Under the pieces are notes generated by a model. It saw only the letters and a list, made by a program, of their open reading frames with translations. It did no database searches and was not told the DNA's origin. A stretch of 64,000 nucleotides of DNA, taken from positions 10,020,501 through 10,084,500 of the forward strand of contig NC_134031.1 in NCBI RefSeq assembly GCF_964204645.1, in the 5' to 3' direction. The translations under genes and the position numbers were made by a program. This document shows, piece after piece, positions 16,186 to 24,050 of the stretch; positions within the stretch are counted from its first letter, which is position 1; each line of letters starts with the position of its first letter. This DNA is from Tubulanus polymorphus. Lineage: Eukaryota > Nemertea > Palaeonemertea > Tubulaniformes > Tubulanidae.

Positions 16186-16724
16186 TTATATAGTGAAAAA
16201 AATATTCTTTACATCTTATAACTAATTCATAAATTACAGGAAAATTATCTAAATCAATTAAGTATCCATTATGATTTCTTATTTCTAATTTGAAATGATT
16301 AAATCGTGAAATACACGGTTTTAAATCACACTCAGCTAAATTATAATTAATTTGTGTTCCAAATTGTTTAACATTTTTTAATGGCAGAATATTTAATATA
16401 CTAGAATTACAAATTGTATCTTTAGTTGCTTCGAATGTTTTTACAGGGTCAATTAAATTGCAATAAATATAAAAGTTCGTAAAAGGGATCATATTTGAAT
16501 TACCGTCTAACTTTTCAGTAACAGTATCTGGTTTAATTCCTAACAATTTAGCTATTGTTTTTTTTAACATAAATGCAAGTTTGTTTTCATCATCTAACTT
16601 TATTTTAATTCTATTAGAACTTTCACTTTTTATGAATCTTATTGAAAATTTTTCTTTACTTCTAATTTTTAATTGTGCTCTCCGATTAATTTCTTGTGCT
16701 AATGTTTCTAAATTATATAATCCA
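16145..16724 (-). CDS. Putative minor capsid/fibre-like structural protein, N-terminus cut by duplication junction
   Basis: The frame is open from the junction at 16724 (GLYNLETLAQEINRR) through a methionine at 16570 to a stop at 16145. Features are the LYNLETLAQEIN start-like helix and the C-terminal HFKLEIRNHNGYLIDL and IYELVIR strands. A beta-rich C-terminus of this kind occurs in penton or minor-capsid-like proteins of Polinton-type elements, but I infer this from pattern, not alignment. It is missing from copy 2, where a deletion joins the region to the 54-aa gene at about 20472. Its 3' end overlaps the 34-aa ORF. Confidence 0.4.
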
Positions 16725-16929
16725 TGGAGACTATTGGGAGTTAGATCATGTTATCCCATTATCATCAATAGAAGATGAATCTGAAATAAAATCAATATGT
16801 AATTGGATGAATATTCAACCTTTATCGAAAATAGAAAATAGAATTAAACGTGATAAAATTGATAATGAATTATATATTAATCAAATAGTTAAAGCTGAAA
16901 GATTTATACAATTATGGAATATGATTTAA
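16724..16929 (+). pseudogene. HNH endonuclease C-terminal fragment, duplicated copy
   Basis: It is identical or nearly so to 10584-10789, starting within YWELDHVIPL, with an offset of exactly 6,140 bp. The 5' two-thirds is missing because the duplication breakpoint falls here, joining it to the antisense capsid-like gene. The ORF that appears to start at 16696 is therefore chimeric. Confidence 0.9.
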
Positions 16930-17400
16930 TATCGAGAATCCGAAATGACTTATCTGGAGAGTTATTTTAACTGCTCCTATAGATAGACAAAAGTAGTGAG
17001 GTATTGAATCCTAATTCAAATGAAAAATATTTAAAAAACAATATCTTTAACTAGCCATTATTTTTATTTTTATTCTATTAGAATTCTAATATTTCTTTTC
17101 AAAAAGAGAATACTTTATATTTTGATAAGATTTGAATAAAAATTGCATATCTTCAAATAGCTATTCAAATCTAGTTAATACTAGAATTCTTTAACTTAAC
17201 TAAGCTAGCATTAACTAAAGAGTTACTAGTATCATTTGAAGAATAAGTATAATATTTTTTTCGCTTTTTTCTCTAATATAAATGTCAACGAAATTGAATA
17301 AGAATAGGATTGATATTGAAAAGACAATTGAGGATTTGGGCATTACTGGCAATAATGATACAGTTCTTACTAATTGTGCTCAAGTTCATAATATTGATTA
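16930..17400 (+). pseudogene. Duplicated leader block and 200-aa gene N-terminal fragment, copy 2
   Basis: Near-identical to 10790-11263. The fragment frame starts at 17281 and terminates at the same deletion junction with the antisense 163-aa gene, showing that the deletion predates the duplication. Confidence 0.85.
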
Positions 17401-17776
17401 GTAATTCGTTAACAATTGTATCTATTACTCTACTTTTCATTCCATATAATTGCCCTTTCAAATAAGGATCAGTTGTATTTACTAATCTATTCATTAAATC
17501 TTTTCTAAATGTTACGGGTTTAATAACTTCCATTTCGGAAACTGTTAAATATTCTTCAAATTTTTCACGCGTTTCGTAATCAATTACACCATCATCTTCA
17601 TCAGCTAAACTAGAATTATATGATGGATCATCAACTTCATAATTATTTAAATTATTATTATATGCTGATCCATCATCATTATCAATATTAGTTTCATTAA
17701 AATCAGGTTGTGGTTCATCACTTATACCAGGTTCATCTAAAGGATCCATGTCATCCAATTGAATTTCTTCATCCAT
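17285..17776 (-). CDS. Acidic 163-aa protein, copy 2
   Basis: Second copy of 11145-11636, with the same late-type start context and the same chimeric C-terminus after VNELL. It differs at a few residues (for example MDEEIQLDDMD against MDEEIPWDDMD). The acidic N-terminus could be a disordered interaction or scaffold region. This is not established. Confidence 0.55.
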   Translation of the reverse strand: MDEEIQLDDMDPLDEPGISDEPQPDFNETNIDNDDGSAYNNNLNNYEVDDPSYNSSLADEDDGVIDYETREKFEEYLTVSEMEVIKPVTFRKDLMNRLVNTTDPYLKGQLYGMKSRVIDTIVNELLINIMNLSTISKNCIIIASNAQILNCLFNINPILIQFR

Positions 17777-17791
17777 TTATATAATAAAAAA

Positions 17792-18070
17792 TTAAAATTT
17801 AAAATATAATATTCCTCCTATTACAATTCCTATACAAGTTATAGCTAATGTAGTATTTTCATGTGATTTATTATCATTATTAGTTTTAATTATATCATGC
17901 TGAATAATATCAGTTTTTATATTTTCTGATGTATTGTAATCTTTTATTTTAGAATCATTATTTAATTTAATATTCTGAGTTTTAGTTTCTGTTGATTGAA
18001 TATGTTTTTTAATTTTTTCACCTTCCATTAATTTTGGAGCGGTGATAATCTTTTTGTTTATATCATCCAT
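17792..18070 (-). CDS. 92-aa tail-anchored membrane protein, copy 2
   Basis: Near-identical to 11652-11930 with an intact frame. It has a C-terminal transmembrane helix and a hydrophilic Asn/Lys/Thr-rich body. Confidence 0.6.
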   Translation of the reverse strand: MDDINKKIITAPKLMEGEKIKKHIQSTETKTQNIKLNNDSKIKDYNTSENIKTDIIQHDIIKTNNDNKSHENTTLAITCIGIVIGGILYFKF

Positions 18071-18173
18071 TTTTATTTAATCCAAACTTATCATTTATTG
18101 TTGCAGTCTTAATTAAATTATTATAACAAATTATATTTCCCATTTTTCATATTAAATCATCAGAAATAATTAA

Positions 18174-19086
18174 TCAATTAGGGCCTATACAATGATTTAA
18201 TCTTACATGAGATTTATCTAAATAATTTTGGTACCTGAATATGTTTTCTGGAATCGATCTATTTTTATCATTATGAATTGAATCTTCAAATAAAACTTTA
18301 AATTGTTTCTGCGCGTCAAATGAAGTATTATCATTTCCAACTATTGAGGATCTTGTTTCAACTTGCGCACCTAACATGCAAATCAAACAAGTTCTTATAG
18401 ATTGATTTATTCTCTGCATTCCAGCTTTAGTAAAACCTTCACTATTTTCTAAAATAAAATTAATCCATCCATTATTGTTTTGTTGTTGTATATTATTATA
18501 ATATTTGGTAATTCATTCCAATTTAGTGTTCTTATATCTGTATTTGTTATTATTTTACCAAATTCTTTAGTATATAATATTCATAATCCACCCATTGTAC
18601 CAATTTTTGCTCTAAAATCATTATTTGAATTAATATTAAATTCATTACATATTTTATAAAACTTAGAAAAATTGAAATTATTATTTAGTTCATTAAAATA
18701 TTTTGAACCTGGTAAAGGACATTCTAATTCATCTAATATTAATTTTATTTGAAAATATGTATGAAATCTAAAAAGTTATAAAAATGATCATTCCAACTTA
18801 TACCACACCCTGTTGTTGCACAATAAACTGCAAAATTTAATTGGTTCTGCCAATCCTTCATATTAGATTTTAATAACCATTGTTTTGCCTCATTTAAATT
18901 TTTAAAATCAATTACGTAAATATTGAATATATTTTCCATCTTTGCATTAAAATTATTAGTTTCAGTAACATAAATATCTAAATTAATTAATGAATTTAAA
19001 ACTTCATTTCTATATGAAATATCTTTATAAAAATCTATTGCTTGAATATTATATTTAATTAATCTATTATATTGAAAAGCTACCAT
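18174..19086 (-). pseudogene. Putative structural protein gene, copy 2
   Basis: The frame is open from ATG 19086 to about 18770 (SLINLDIYVTETNNFNA, then FAVYCATTGCGISWNDHF), then broken. The in-frame TGA at 18581-18583 and the later frameshift near 18490 are shared with copy 1, so the decay began before the duplication. The C-terminal segment 18174-18470 is open (MQRINQSIRTCLICMLGAQ). The function is uncertain. A virion structural role fits the neighbourhood. Confidence 0.45.
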
Positions 19087-19102
19087 TTATATAATAACAA
19101 AA

Positions 19103-19414
19103 TTAATAATTTATTAATCCTTTTAATAATTTATCTTGTTCTTCAACTGTTATACTTAAACCTAAAGCTCCAATTGAGATTGCTAAAGGTGTTAATGGTG
19201 AGAATAATGCTAGAAATGTTATTACAGAACTAATTGTAACTGAACCACTGATAATAAAATAATATATAATTTTGCTTTTTAAATATTTTTTCTTTTTTAT
19301 CTTTAAGTCATTTTCAAATTCTAATATTTGTTTTTCTAAATATGTTTTTAATTTAGTTTTATTTATATCATGAGGAGTTATATTAACACCATCATCCATT
19401 TTTTTAGCAAACAA
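19103..19414 (-). CDS. 103-aa membrane protein, copy 2 (intact)
   Basis: An intact version of the gene disrupted at 12967-13738. It has a basic helical N-terminus (residues 18-48, possible coiled coil) and two hydrophobic helices within about 49-90 separated by a Pro-containing turn (LFSPLTPLAI), then a short charged tail. The start may be the MDDGVN methionine at about 19399, as in copy 1, rather than MFAKK. The TTTTTTTGCTAAATAAATG context supports the later start. Confidence 0.6.
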   Translation of the reverse strand: MFAKKMDDGVNITPHDINKTKLKTYLEKQILEFENDLKIKKKKYLKSKIIYYFIISGSVTISSVITFLALFSPLTPLAISIGALGLSITVEEQDKLLKGLINY

Positions 19415-19418
19415 ATTA

Positions 19419-19841
19419 CTAATTAGTAAATTTATATGCTACAAATATAACAATAACAGTTCCGCCTAAAATCCAAATTATTTCATATTTCTTCTGTTCA
19501 CTACTTGGGGTATAATAATCTGATAATTTAGGTTTATATAGATGTAATTTTTCTTTATTTGTTACTGCGTTATATAAACTCATAGCATCATCGACTGATT
19601 GAAAATCTCGGTGTGAAATGTTCTGATTATATAATTCTTTATTAATATAATCTATATAATTTTGTCTCTTTTCTCTATATTCTTCTGCTGCTTTATTATA
19701 CTTTTCTAACGATAAGTTGTGTCTTTTTTGTTCTGATAATGAACCATTTTTATCAATATGCTTAAATAAATACCCACCACCAGTAAATTCTAAACCGCTA
19801 ACAATTGCCGATCCTATAATAGTTATAACTGCAGATGCCAT
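19419..19841 (-). CDS. 140-aa two-helix membrane protein, copy 2
   Basis: Intact second copy of 13758-14180 with the same topology and the same upstream TTTTTTTACTAAATAAATG. The few differences (for example NGLAF to SGLEF) are mostly non-disruptive. Confidence 0.65.
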   Translation of the reverse strand: MASAVITIIGSAIVSGLEFTGGGYLFKHIDKNGSLSEQKRHNLSLEKYNKAAEEYREKRQNYIDYINKELYNQNISHRDFQSVDDAMSLYNAVTNKEKLHLYKPKLSDYYTPSSEQKKYEIIWILGGTVIVIFVAYKFTN

Positions 19842-19865
19842 TTATTTAGTAAAAAAATTACGCAT

Positions 19866-20084
19866 TTATATAGGAAGAATATATTTTTGTTTTTCCAAAT
19901 AATCAATAGTTAAATTCGATAAAGTAACTGCTGTGAATTTTAAAACATCATTTATATCAAATCTATCAACATTAACACTTCCCATTTTAAATACTTTTTT
20001 TTAATACCATCGAATAACCAACAGTTCCAACTGATAGTAATGCTCCATTATATAACCCAGTTATTATCCACTTATTATCACTCA
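19866..20084 (-). pseudogene. 72-aa hydrophobic protein, copy 2, frameshifted
   Basis: Homologous to 14205-14423, but the T-run at about 19997-20003 has one change that breaks the frame (AAATACTTTTTTTTAATACC against ACTTTTTTTAAAACC). The start context is retained. Confidence 0.75.
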
Positions 20085-20085
20085 T

Positions 20086-20307
20086 TCATTTATCAAAAAA
20101 AAAATCACCTTCTTCAAAATATTTAGTTATCTTATTAATGATTAATTCAACATTTATTTCATTACTACTTTTATGATTATCATATATTTCAGTTAATATG
20201 TTTCTAATGTCATCGATAATTCCATCTTCATTTAATTCATAATATTCTAAGGGTGTTTTAATTAAATCAATTACTTTTTCTATATTATAATTTTCTTTAT
20301 TAATCAT
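20086..20307 (-). CDS. 73-aa protein, copy 2 (intact)
   Basis: A small acidic/Ile-rich helical protein (IEKVIDLIKTPLEYYELNED, then IINKITKYFEEGDFFFDK). It has no recognisable motif. The copy at 14424/16067 is split by the Penelope-like element. It sits between the 34-aa and 72-aa genes in the late-gene run. Confidence 0.55.
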   Translation of the reverse strand: MINKENYNIEKVIDLIKTPLEYYELNEDGIIDDIRNILTEIYDNHKSSNEINVELIINKITKYFEEGDFFFDK

Positions 20308-20325
20308 TGATGCATTGTTAAATGA

Positions 20326-20430
20326 TTAACTTTTTATATCAGTAATTAGATCATTTAGTTTAATTCTCATTTCTTTACCATGTTTAAAATCAAACCCAAA
20401 ACATATACTCAGTCCAACAGTTATATTCAT
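20326..20430 (-). CDS. 34-aa conserved small ORF, copy 2
   Basis: Same as 16081-16185 with one substitution. The start context is TTTTTTTCACTATATAAATG. Just upstream (about 20472) the sequence diverges from copy 1 at a deletion junction. Confidence 0.45.
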   Translation of the reverse strand: MNITVGLSICFGFDFKHGKEMRIKLNDLITDIKS

Positions 20431-20466
20431 TTATATAGTGAAAAAAATATTCTTTACATCTCATAA

Positions 20467-20631
20467 CTAATTCATTTCAACTGTATCAATATTACTAATT
20501 AAATATTTTTTATGAATTGTTAATTTTGTTAACTTCTTAAATTTATAATCTACTGATTTAGCATTCGTGATATCTTTTATTCTATCTAGAAATGATTTGT
20601 TGTTCTCACTGTGTGCTTGTTTACTCTCCAT
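20467..20631 (-). CDS. 54-aa ORF, N-terminal part of an unknown early-type gene
   Basis: The ATG at 20629-20631 lies 12 nt after the early-type motif at 20644-20660. The peptide is basic and helical (SFLDRIKDITNAKSVDYKF, then KLTIHKKYLISNID). The frame ends near the deletion junction at about 20472, so the original C-terminus is probably lost. Small DNA-binding proteins often sit next to polymerase genes in such elements, but nothing here proves that role. Confidence 0.4.
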   Translation of the reverse strand: MESKQAHSENNKSFLDRIKDITNAKSVDYKFKKLTKLTIHKKYLISNIDTVEMN

Positions 20632-20643
20632 TTTAATAACATA

Positions 20644-20660
20644 TTTTTTATTAAAATTGA
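20644..20660 (-). promoter_or_regulatory. Early-type upstream motif before the 54-aa gene
   Basis: On the minus strand this reads TCAATTTTAATAAAAAA, 12 nt before the ATG. It shares sequence and spacing with 23427-23443 and 4602-4618. Confidence 0.55.
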
Positions 20661-20661
20661 A

Positions 20662-22503
20662 TTAACATGTAATAATCCTTTTCATAAACTCATTCTCTTT
20701 TGTTTCTTCTCTTTTAAATTTTAAGTATTCATCTAAATTGCAACCATACGTGACTGTATGAATTCCATCATCTAAAATATATCTTTTATCATCGAAAGGA
20801 TTTAAACTTATCTTCTCTATCTCTTCAATAAACATTTCACGATCTTCAGATCTTAAACATTTCATCTTATGTTTTCTAACTTCTTCATTAAATATACAAT
20901 TGATGTTATCTTTGAAATGAATATTCTTTTCTACTACGCTTTTGATAATTCCTTTTAACTTTTTAGCTTCATGTTCCTTAGTTCTATAACTATACATTTT
21001 AGATCGAATTCCAATGAACTCTATCATTTCTTCACCTCCTAATTCATCTTTGAATTTACCGGGCACCTTTTTATTATCATTGTAAAACAAGTCATGATCT
21101 TTTGGATAATTACTTAAGTCGAAATGATGTTTTAATGTTTTCAAATCATCTGTTATGTTATTAGTTTTTATCTTTAATATGTAACTGTCAGTATAAAAGT
21201 ATAAGATTTCTATATGCTTTTCTCCAAAATGAGGTTGTAATACGTTATAATAGAATTCATACATTAATAACTTTGATATTTCTAAAACTGTTGCTCCAAC
21301 ATAAATTGGTTTATTGAATTTCATAGAAGTTCTTTTCATTTTAACGGTAGCTAAACTTTCATCAAATGTTCTGTTACCGATAAATTTAGGATATGTTTGT
21401 AAATGTCTAATTCTTTTTCCATTACTAACTAACTCAATATCATTTCTATTTCTAATATTCTCACAAGTCTGAGAATGCATTATTCATTAACTTGAAGAAA
21501 TCGTTCTCAAAATAAGTTTTAGCTTTAGTTCTCTGTTTGGTATTAAAATCTATATAGTTTTCTAACCATTTAGATTGACTAAATGAAATATATCTGTGTA
21601 CTTTTTTTTAGAACCATTCCTTGATTCAAATAAAACTTCAACATTCTATAATGTACTACATAATTATATTTATCTTCCTGAGTTACCATTAACTTTTCTG
21701 TATGAATATGATTTTCAGGTTTAATTCTTTTTTGATAATTTGATAATTCTTCATGTCTTACAGTTTTATGTTCGGGACAGTATGCTAGATTTCTAGATTT
21801 AAATTTAATGTGTTCAGGATATTCTAAATCTACAACGAAAAAGTAGCCAGTATCTGAATCATCTGCAATATCTAGAATTCTTTTCTTCCAATCAAATTTA
21901 TCATTATTTTCATACTGTAAAACTTCAGTTATTTGAAATACTCCATACGGCTGTGGTTCCATCATTGCCCAACCATATAGATTATTTGCATCTATATATA
22001 ATAATTTATATCCAGGGTTATCATTTACATTGAAATATCTATCACCTAATACACCTGAAACTCCTCCTCTTATAGATTTTTCAAATAATAATAATTGATC
22101 TATATTTGTTAACAAATCCAATTTTATATCTGTAAATTTTAAACCACAATCCCAAGTTAATCCTGGACTAGAATAACAATGGCAAGGATCAATATTGAAA
22201 TATGTTAGATTCACATCTCTAAACCTTTCATATATATCAGTTAATAATAATACATCTGATTTTAAATACAAATCTACTAATTGTCCATGATTTTTCATTT
22301 CAAAATGATTCCAAATGTTCAATGTTCTATTATAAACTCCATCTTTAACATATTCATTTTTTAATTCATCATAGAATTGTTCTTTTAATAATTCAGTTAT
22401 ATTGAAATCATTATGTGATTTATAAAATGAATATGGAATTGCGCCTTTATATCTCATTAATTGAAAATCTTCATTATTTGGATAATATTGTTTTAATATA
22501 TTG
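20662..22503 (-). pseudogene. Protein-primed family B DNA polymerase (Polinton type), broken and truncated
   Basis: Two long frames (22556-21579 and 21480-20662) carry polymerase B type 2 motifs in order: YKGAIPYSF and YLKSDVLLL (end of the exonuclease region), GGVSGVLGDRYF, palm motif A LLYIDANNLYGWAMMEP, and motif C FYTDSYILKI. Frameshifts lie at the T-run near 21602-21609 and near 21475-21485. Motif C has Tyr where the first Asp of the usual DTDS would stand. The exonuclease N-terminal motifs are missing, replaced by the LINE fragment at 22504. This enzyme class replicates Polinton/adenovirus-like genomes by protein priming. This copy is inactive. Confidence 0.88.
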
Positions 22504-23165
22504 TCAAGTTTTTCGTTCGAACAAGTATATTGTAAAAAGTTTTTTCTCCTAACCAAAAGTATTAAGTATTTCGTTCAATCGAACAGAATTGTTTTCATTC
22601 AAACATTCGGTCGAAAAAATTGTTTTTGCTCAACCAAATTTTTTTGCCAGGACAAAAAGTTTTTCATTTCAACAATTACATAGCTTTTCATTCGAACAAA
22701 TTTTTTTGTCAGAATGAAGAAAGTTTTGGTTAAAAAAAAAGCGTATTGTTCAACCAAACTGAATTGTTTTCACTCGAACACGATTTTCTTGTCGGAACAT
22801 TAAGTTTTTGGTCGAACAGTGTGTTTGGTCGTTTTGGAAATTTACTCGGTCTTGTATATTTTGGATTACTGTGTATGTCATTTGTCAGGACATTAAACAG
22901 AAGACGACCTAGGATACTACCTTGCGTGACTCCACTAGTTAGACCGACTTATTCCAAAATGAGGCGTTCTGTTGATTTCGGCTACAAGTTTTCGTTCAGA
23001 GATAACTGCTGAGCGAGCTATCATTGATACTGTTTCCTAATAGCCTTTTTAGTTAGTAATGGCTGATGTTGTGCCTTATCAAATGCTTTGTCGAAATCCA
23101 CCGTTGAACAGGATTCTAAGACTGTGCAGAAAACCCGTTATCACTGCTTTGCAGCTATATTTGAT
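22504..23165 (-). mobile_element. LINE RT fragment, copy 2, inserted in the polymerase gene
   Basis: Homologous to 6765-7497. On the minus strand it encodes SGVTQGSILGRLLF and VDFDKAFDKAQH, and it ends at CTTTGCAGCTATATTT. It separates the zinc-finger leader from the polymerase body. Part of the polymerase was lost with the insertion. Confidence 0.75.
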
Positions 23166-23414
23166 ATTTGTAATATGACTTTTAGATTTTAAATGTTCTT
23201 TATAATATCTTTTGTCGCTGAATGATTGATTACATGTATCACATTTGTATATTTCTTTTTCATTCTTCAATTCCACTAATTTAGTTTCTAATATATCATC
23301 TTTATATTTTAACTTTAATTTATTCTCTAAACGTGTTCTAGTTTGTCTTTATTTTTGGGATTTATCTATATTGATTTTACACGTTGGACAGAAGTACTTC
23401 TTATTTGCTTCCAT
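23166..23414 (-). pseudogene. Zinc-finger leader of the polymerase gene (one stop)
   Basis: The ATG at 23412-23414 is followed by a CxxC (YFCPTCKIN), an in-frame stop near 23355, and then in the same frame a C2H2-type finger YKCDTCNQSF...HLKSKSHI. C2H2-like fingers at the N-terminus occur in some Polinton polymerases. Alternatively it was a separate small zinc-finger gene. It lies about 70 nt inside the terminal palindrome. The early-type motif at 23427-23443 precedes it. Confidence 0.55.
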
Positions 23415-23426
23415 TTTAATATCCAA

Positions 23427-23443
23427 TTTTCTATTAAAATTGA
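23427..23443 (-). promoter_or_regulatory. Early-type upstream motif before the polymerase/zinc-finger gene
   Basis: On the minus strand this reads TCAATTTTAATAGAAAA, 12 nt before the ATG at 23414. Confidence 0.55.
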
Positions 23444-23484
23444 TTTTATATGTTATTTATATTCATATTTATGAATATTATAAG

Positions 23485-23606
23485 AGTAATAGGGAATAAG
23501 TTGTTTCACATCAAAGGTTGAACGGTCGGAAAATAAATTCGAGTGTGCGAGAATTTATTTTTCCACAGTTCGACCTTTGGTATGAAACAACTTACTCCCT
23601 ATTACT
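23485..23606. repeat. Terminal palindrome (hairpin end) of Polinton-like copy B
   Basis: The arms 23485-23540 and 23551-23606 flank the loop GAGTGTGCGA. Arm ends read AGTAATAGGG. The arm stems differ from those of 4948-5133 apart from the ends, an AAAGGTYGAA word and the loop core GAGTGTGCG. The internal flank ATGAATATTATAAG is also shared. The minisatellite outside is not found next to copy A. Confidence 0.8.
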
Positions 23607-23755
23607 CGCGCACACACGCAGCCCCTCGATCCCGGCCACTCTATATAAGGGTAATCCACGCACACATGCAGCCCCTCGATCCCGGCCACTCTATATAAGC
23701 GTAATCCACGCACACACGCAGCCCCTCGAACCCAGCCACTCTATATAAGATTGTA
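23607..23755. repeat. 50-bp minisatellite, three units, each with TATATAAG
   Basis: The units contain CACGCAGCCCCTCGATCC and CACTCTATATAAG. The CTCTATATAAG word starts at 23639, 23689 and 23739, an exact 50-bp period. It adjoins the terminal palindrome directly. Confidence 0.9.
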
Positions 23756-24050
23756 GACATTGTCGACGAGTAAAATCGGTCGACAATCGGGGTTGTAGAA
23801 ATTGTCGACGAGTAAAATCAGTCGACAATCAGGATTGCAGACATTGTCGACGAGTAGAATCGGTCAACAATCAGGGTTGTAGACATTGTCGACGAGTAGA
23901 ATCCGATGACAATCGGGGTTGTAGACATTGTCGACGAGTAGAATCGGACATCAATCGGGGTTGTAGACATTGTCGACGAGTAGAATCGGACGACAATCGG
24001 GTTTGTAGACATTGTCGACGAGTAGAATCGGACGACATATAGGATTGATA
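23756..24050. repeat. 42-bp minisatellite, about seven units
   Basis: The unit is built around TTGTAGACATTGTCGACGAG and AATCGGACGACAATCGGG, with the palindrome GTCGAC in each. Units differ by scattered substitutions. No CRISPR-like spacers are present. Confidence 0.9.

Larger units (their letters stand above)
10584..20472. repeat. Tandem direct duplication, 6,140-bp offset
   Basis: Unit 1 is about 10584-16724 (containing the later Penelope-like and 445-bp insertions) and unit 2 is 16725 to about 20472. The copies stay nearly identical across coding and non-coding sequence. Insertions present in only one unit date those insertions after, and the shared mutations before, the duplication. Confidence 0.9.

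Noticed and set aside
16581-16929. Independent ORFs on the plus strand before the HNH fragment
   Set aside because: They start in antisense sequence of the capsid-like gene and run across the duplication junction. Chimeric.
1-23606. Bacterial or phage contamination explaining the AT-rich block
   Set aside because: The block contains eukaryotic LINE and Penelope-like insertions, a chromodomain integrase and a continuous transition into host repeats, so it is integrated in the animal genome.
23756-24050. CRISPR array
   Set aside because: The 42-bp units are contiguous with no variable spacers, in a eukaryotic context. It is a minisatellite.
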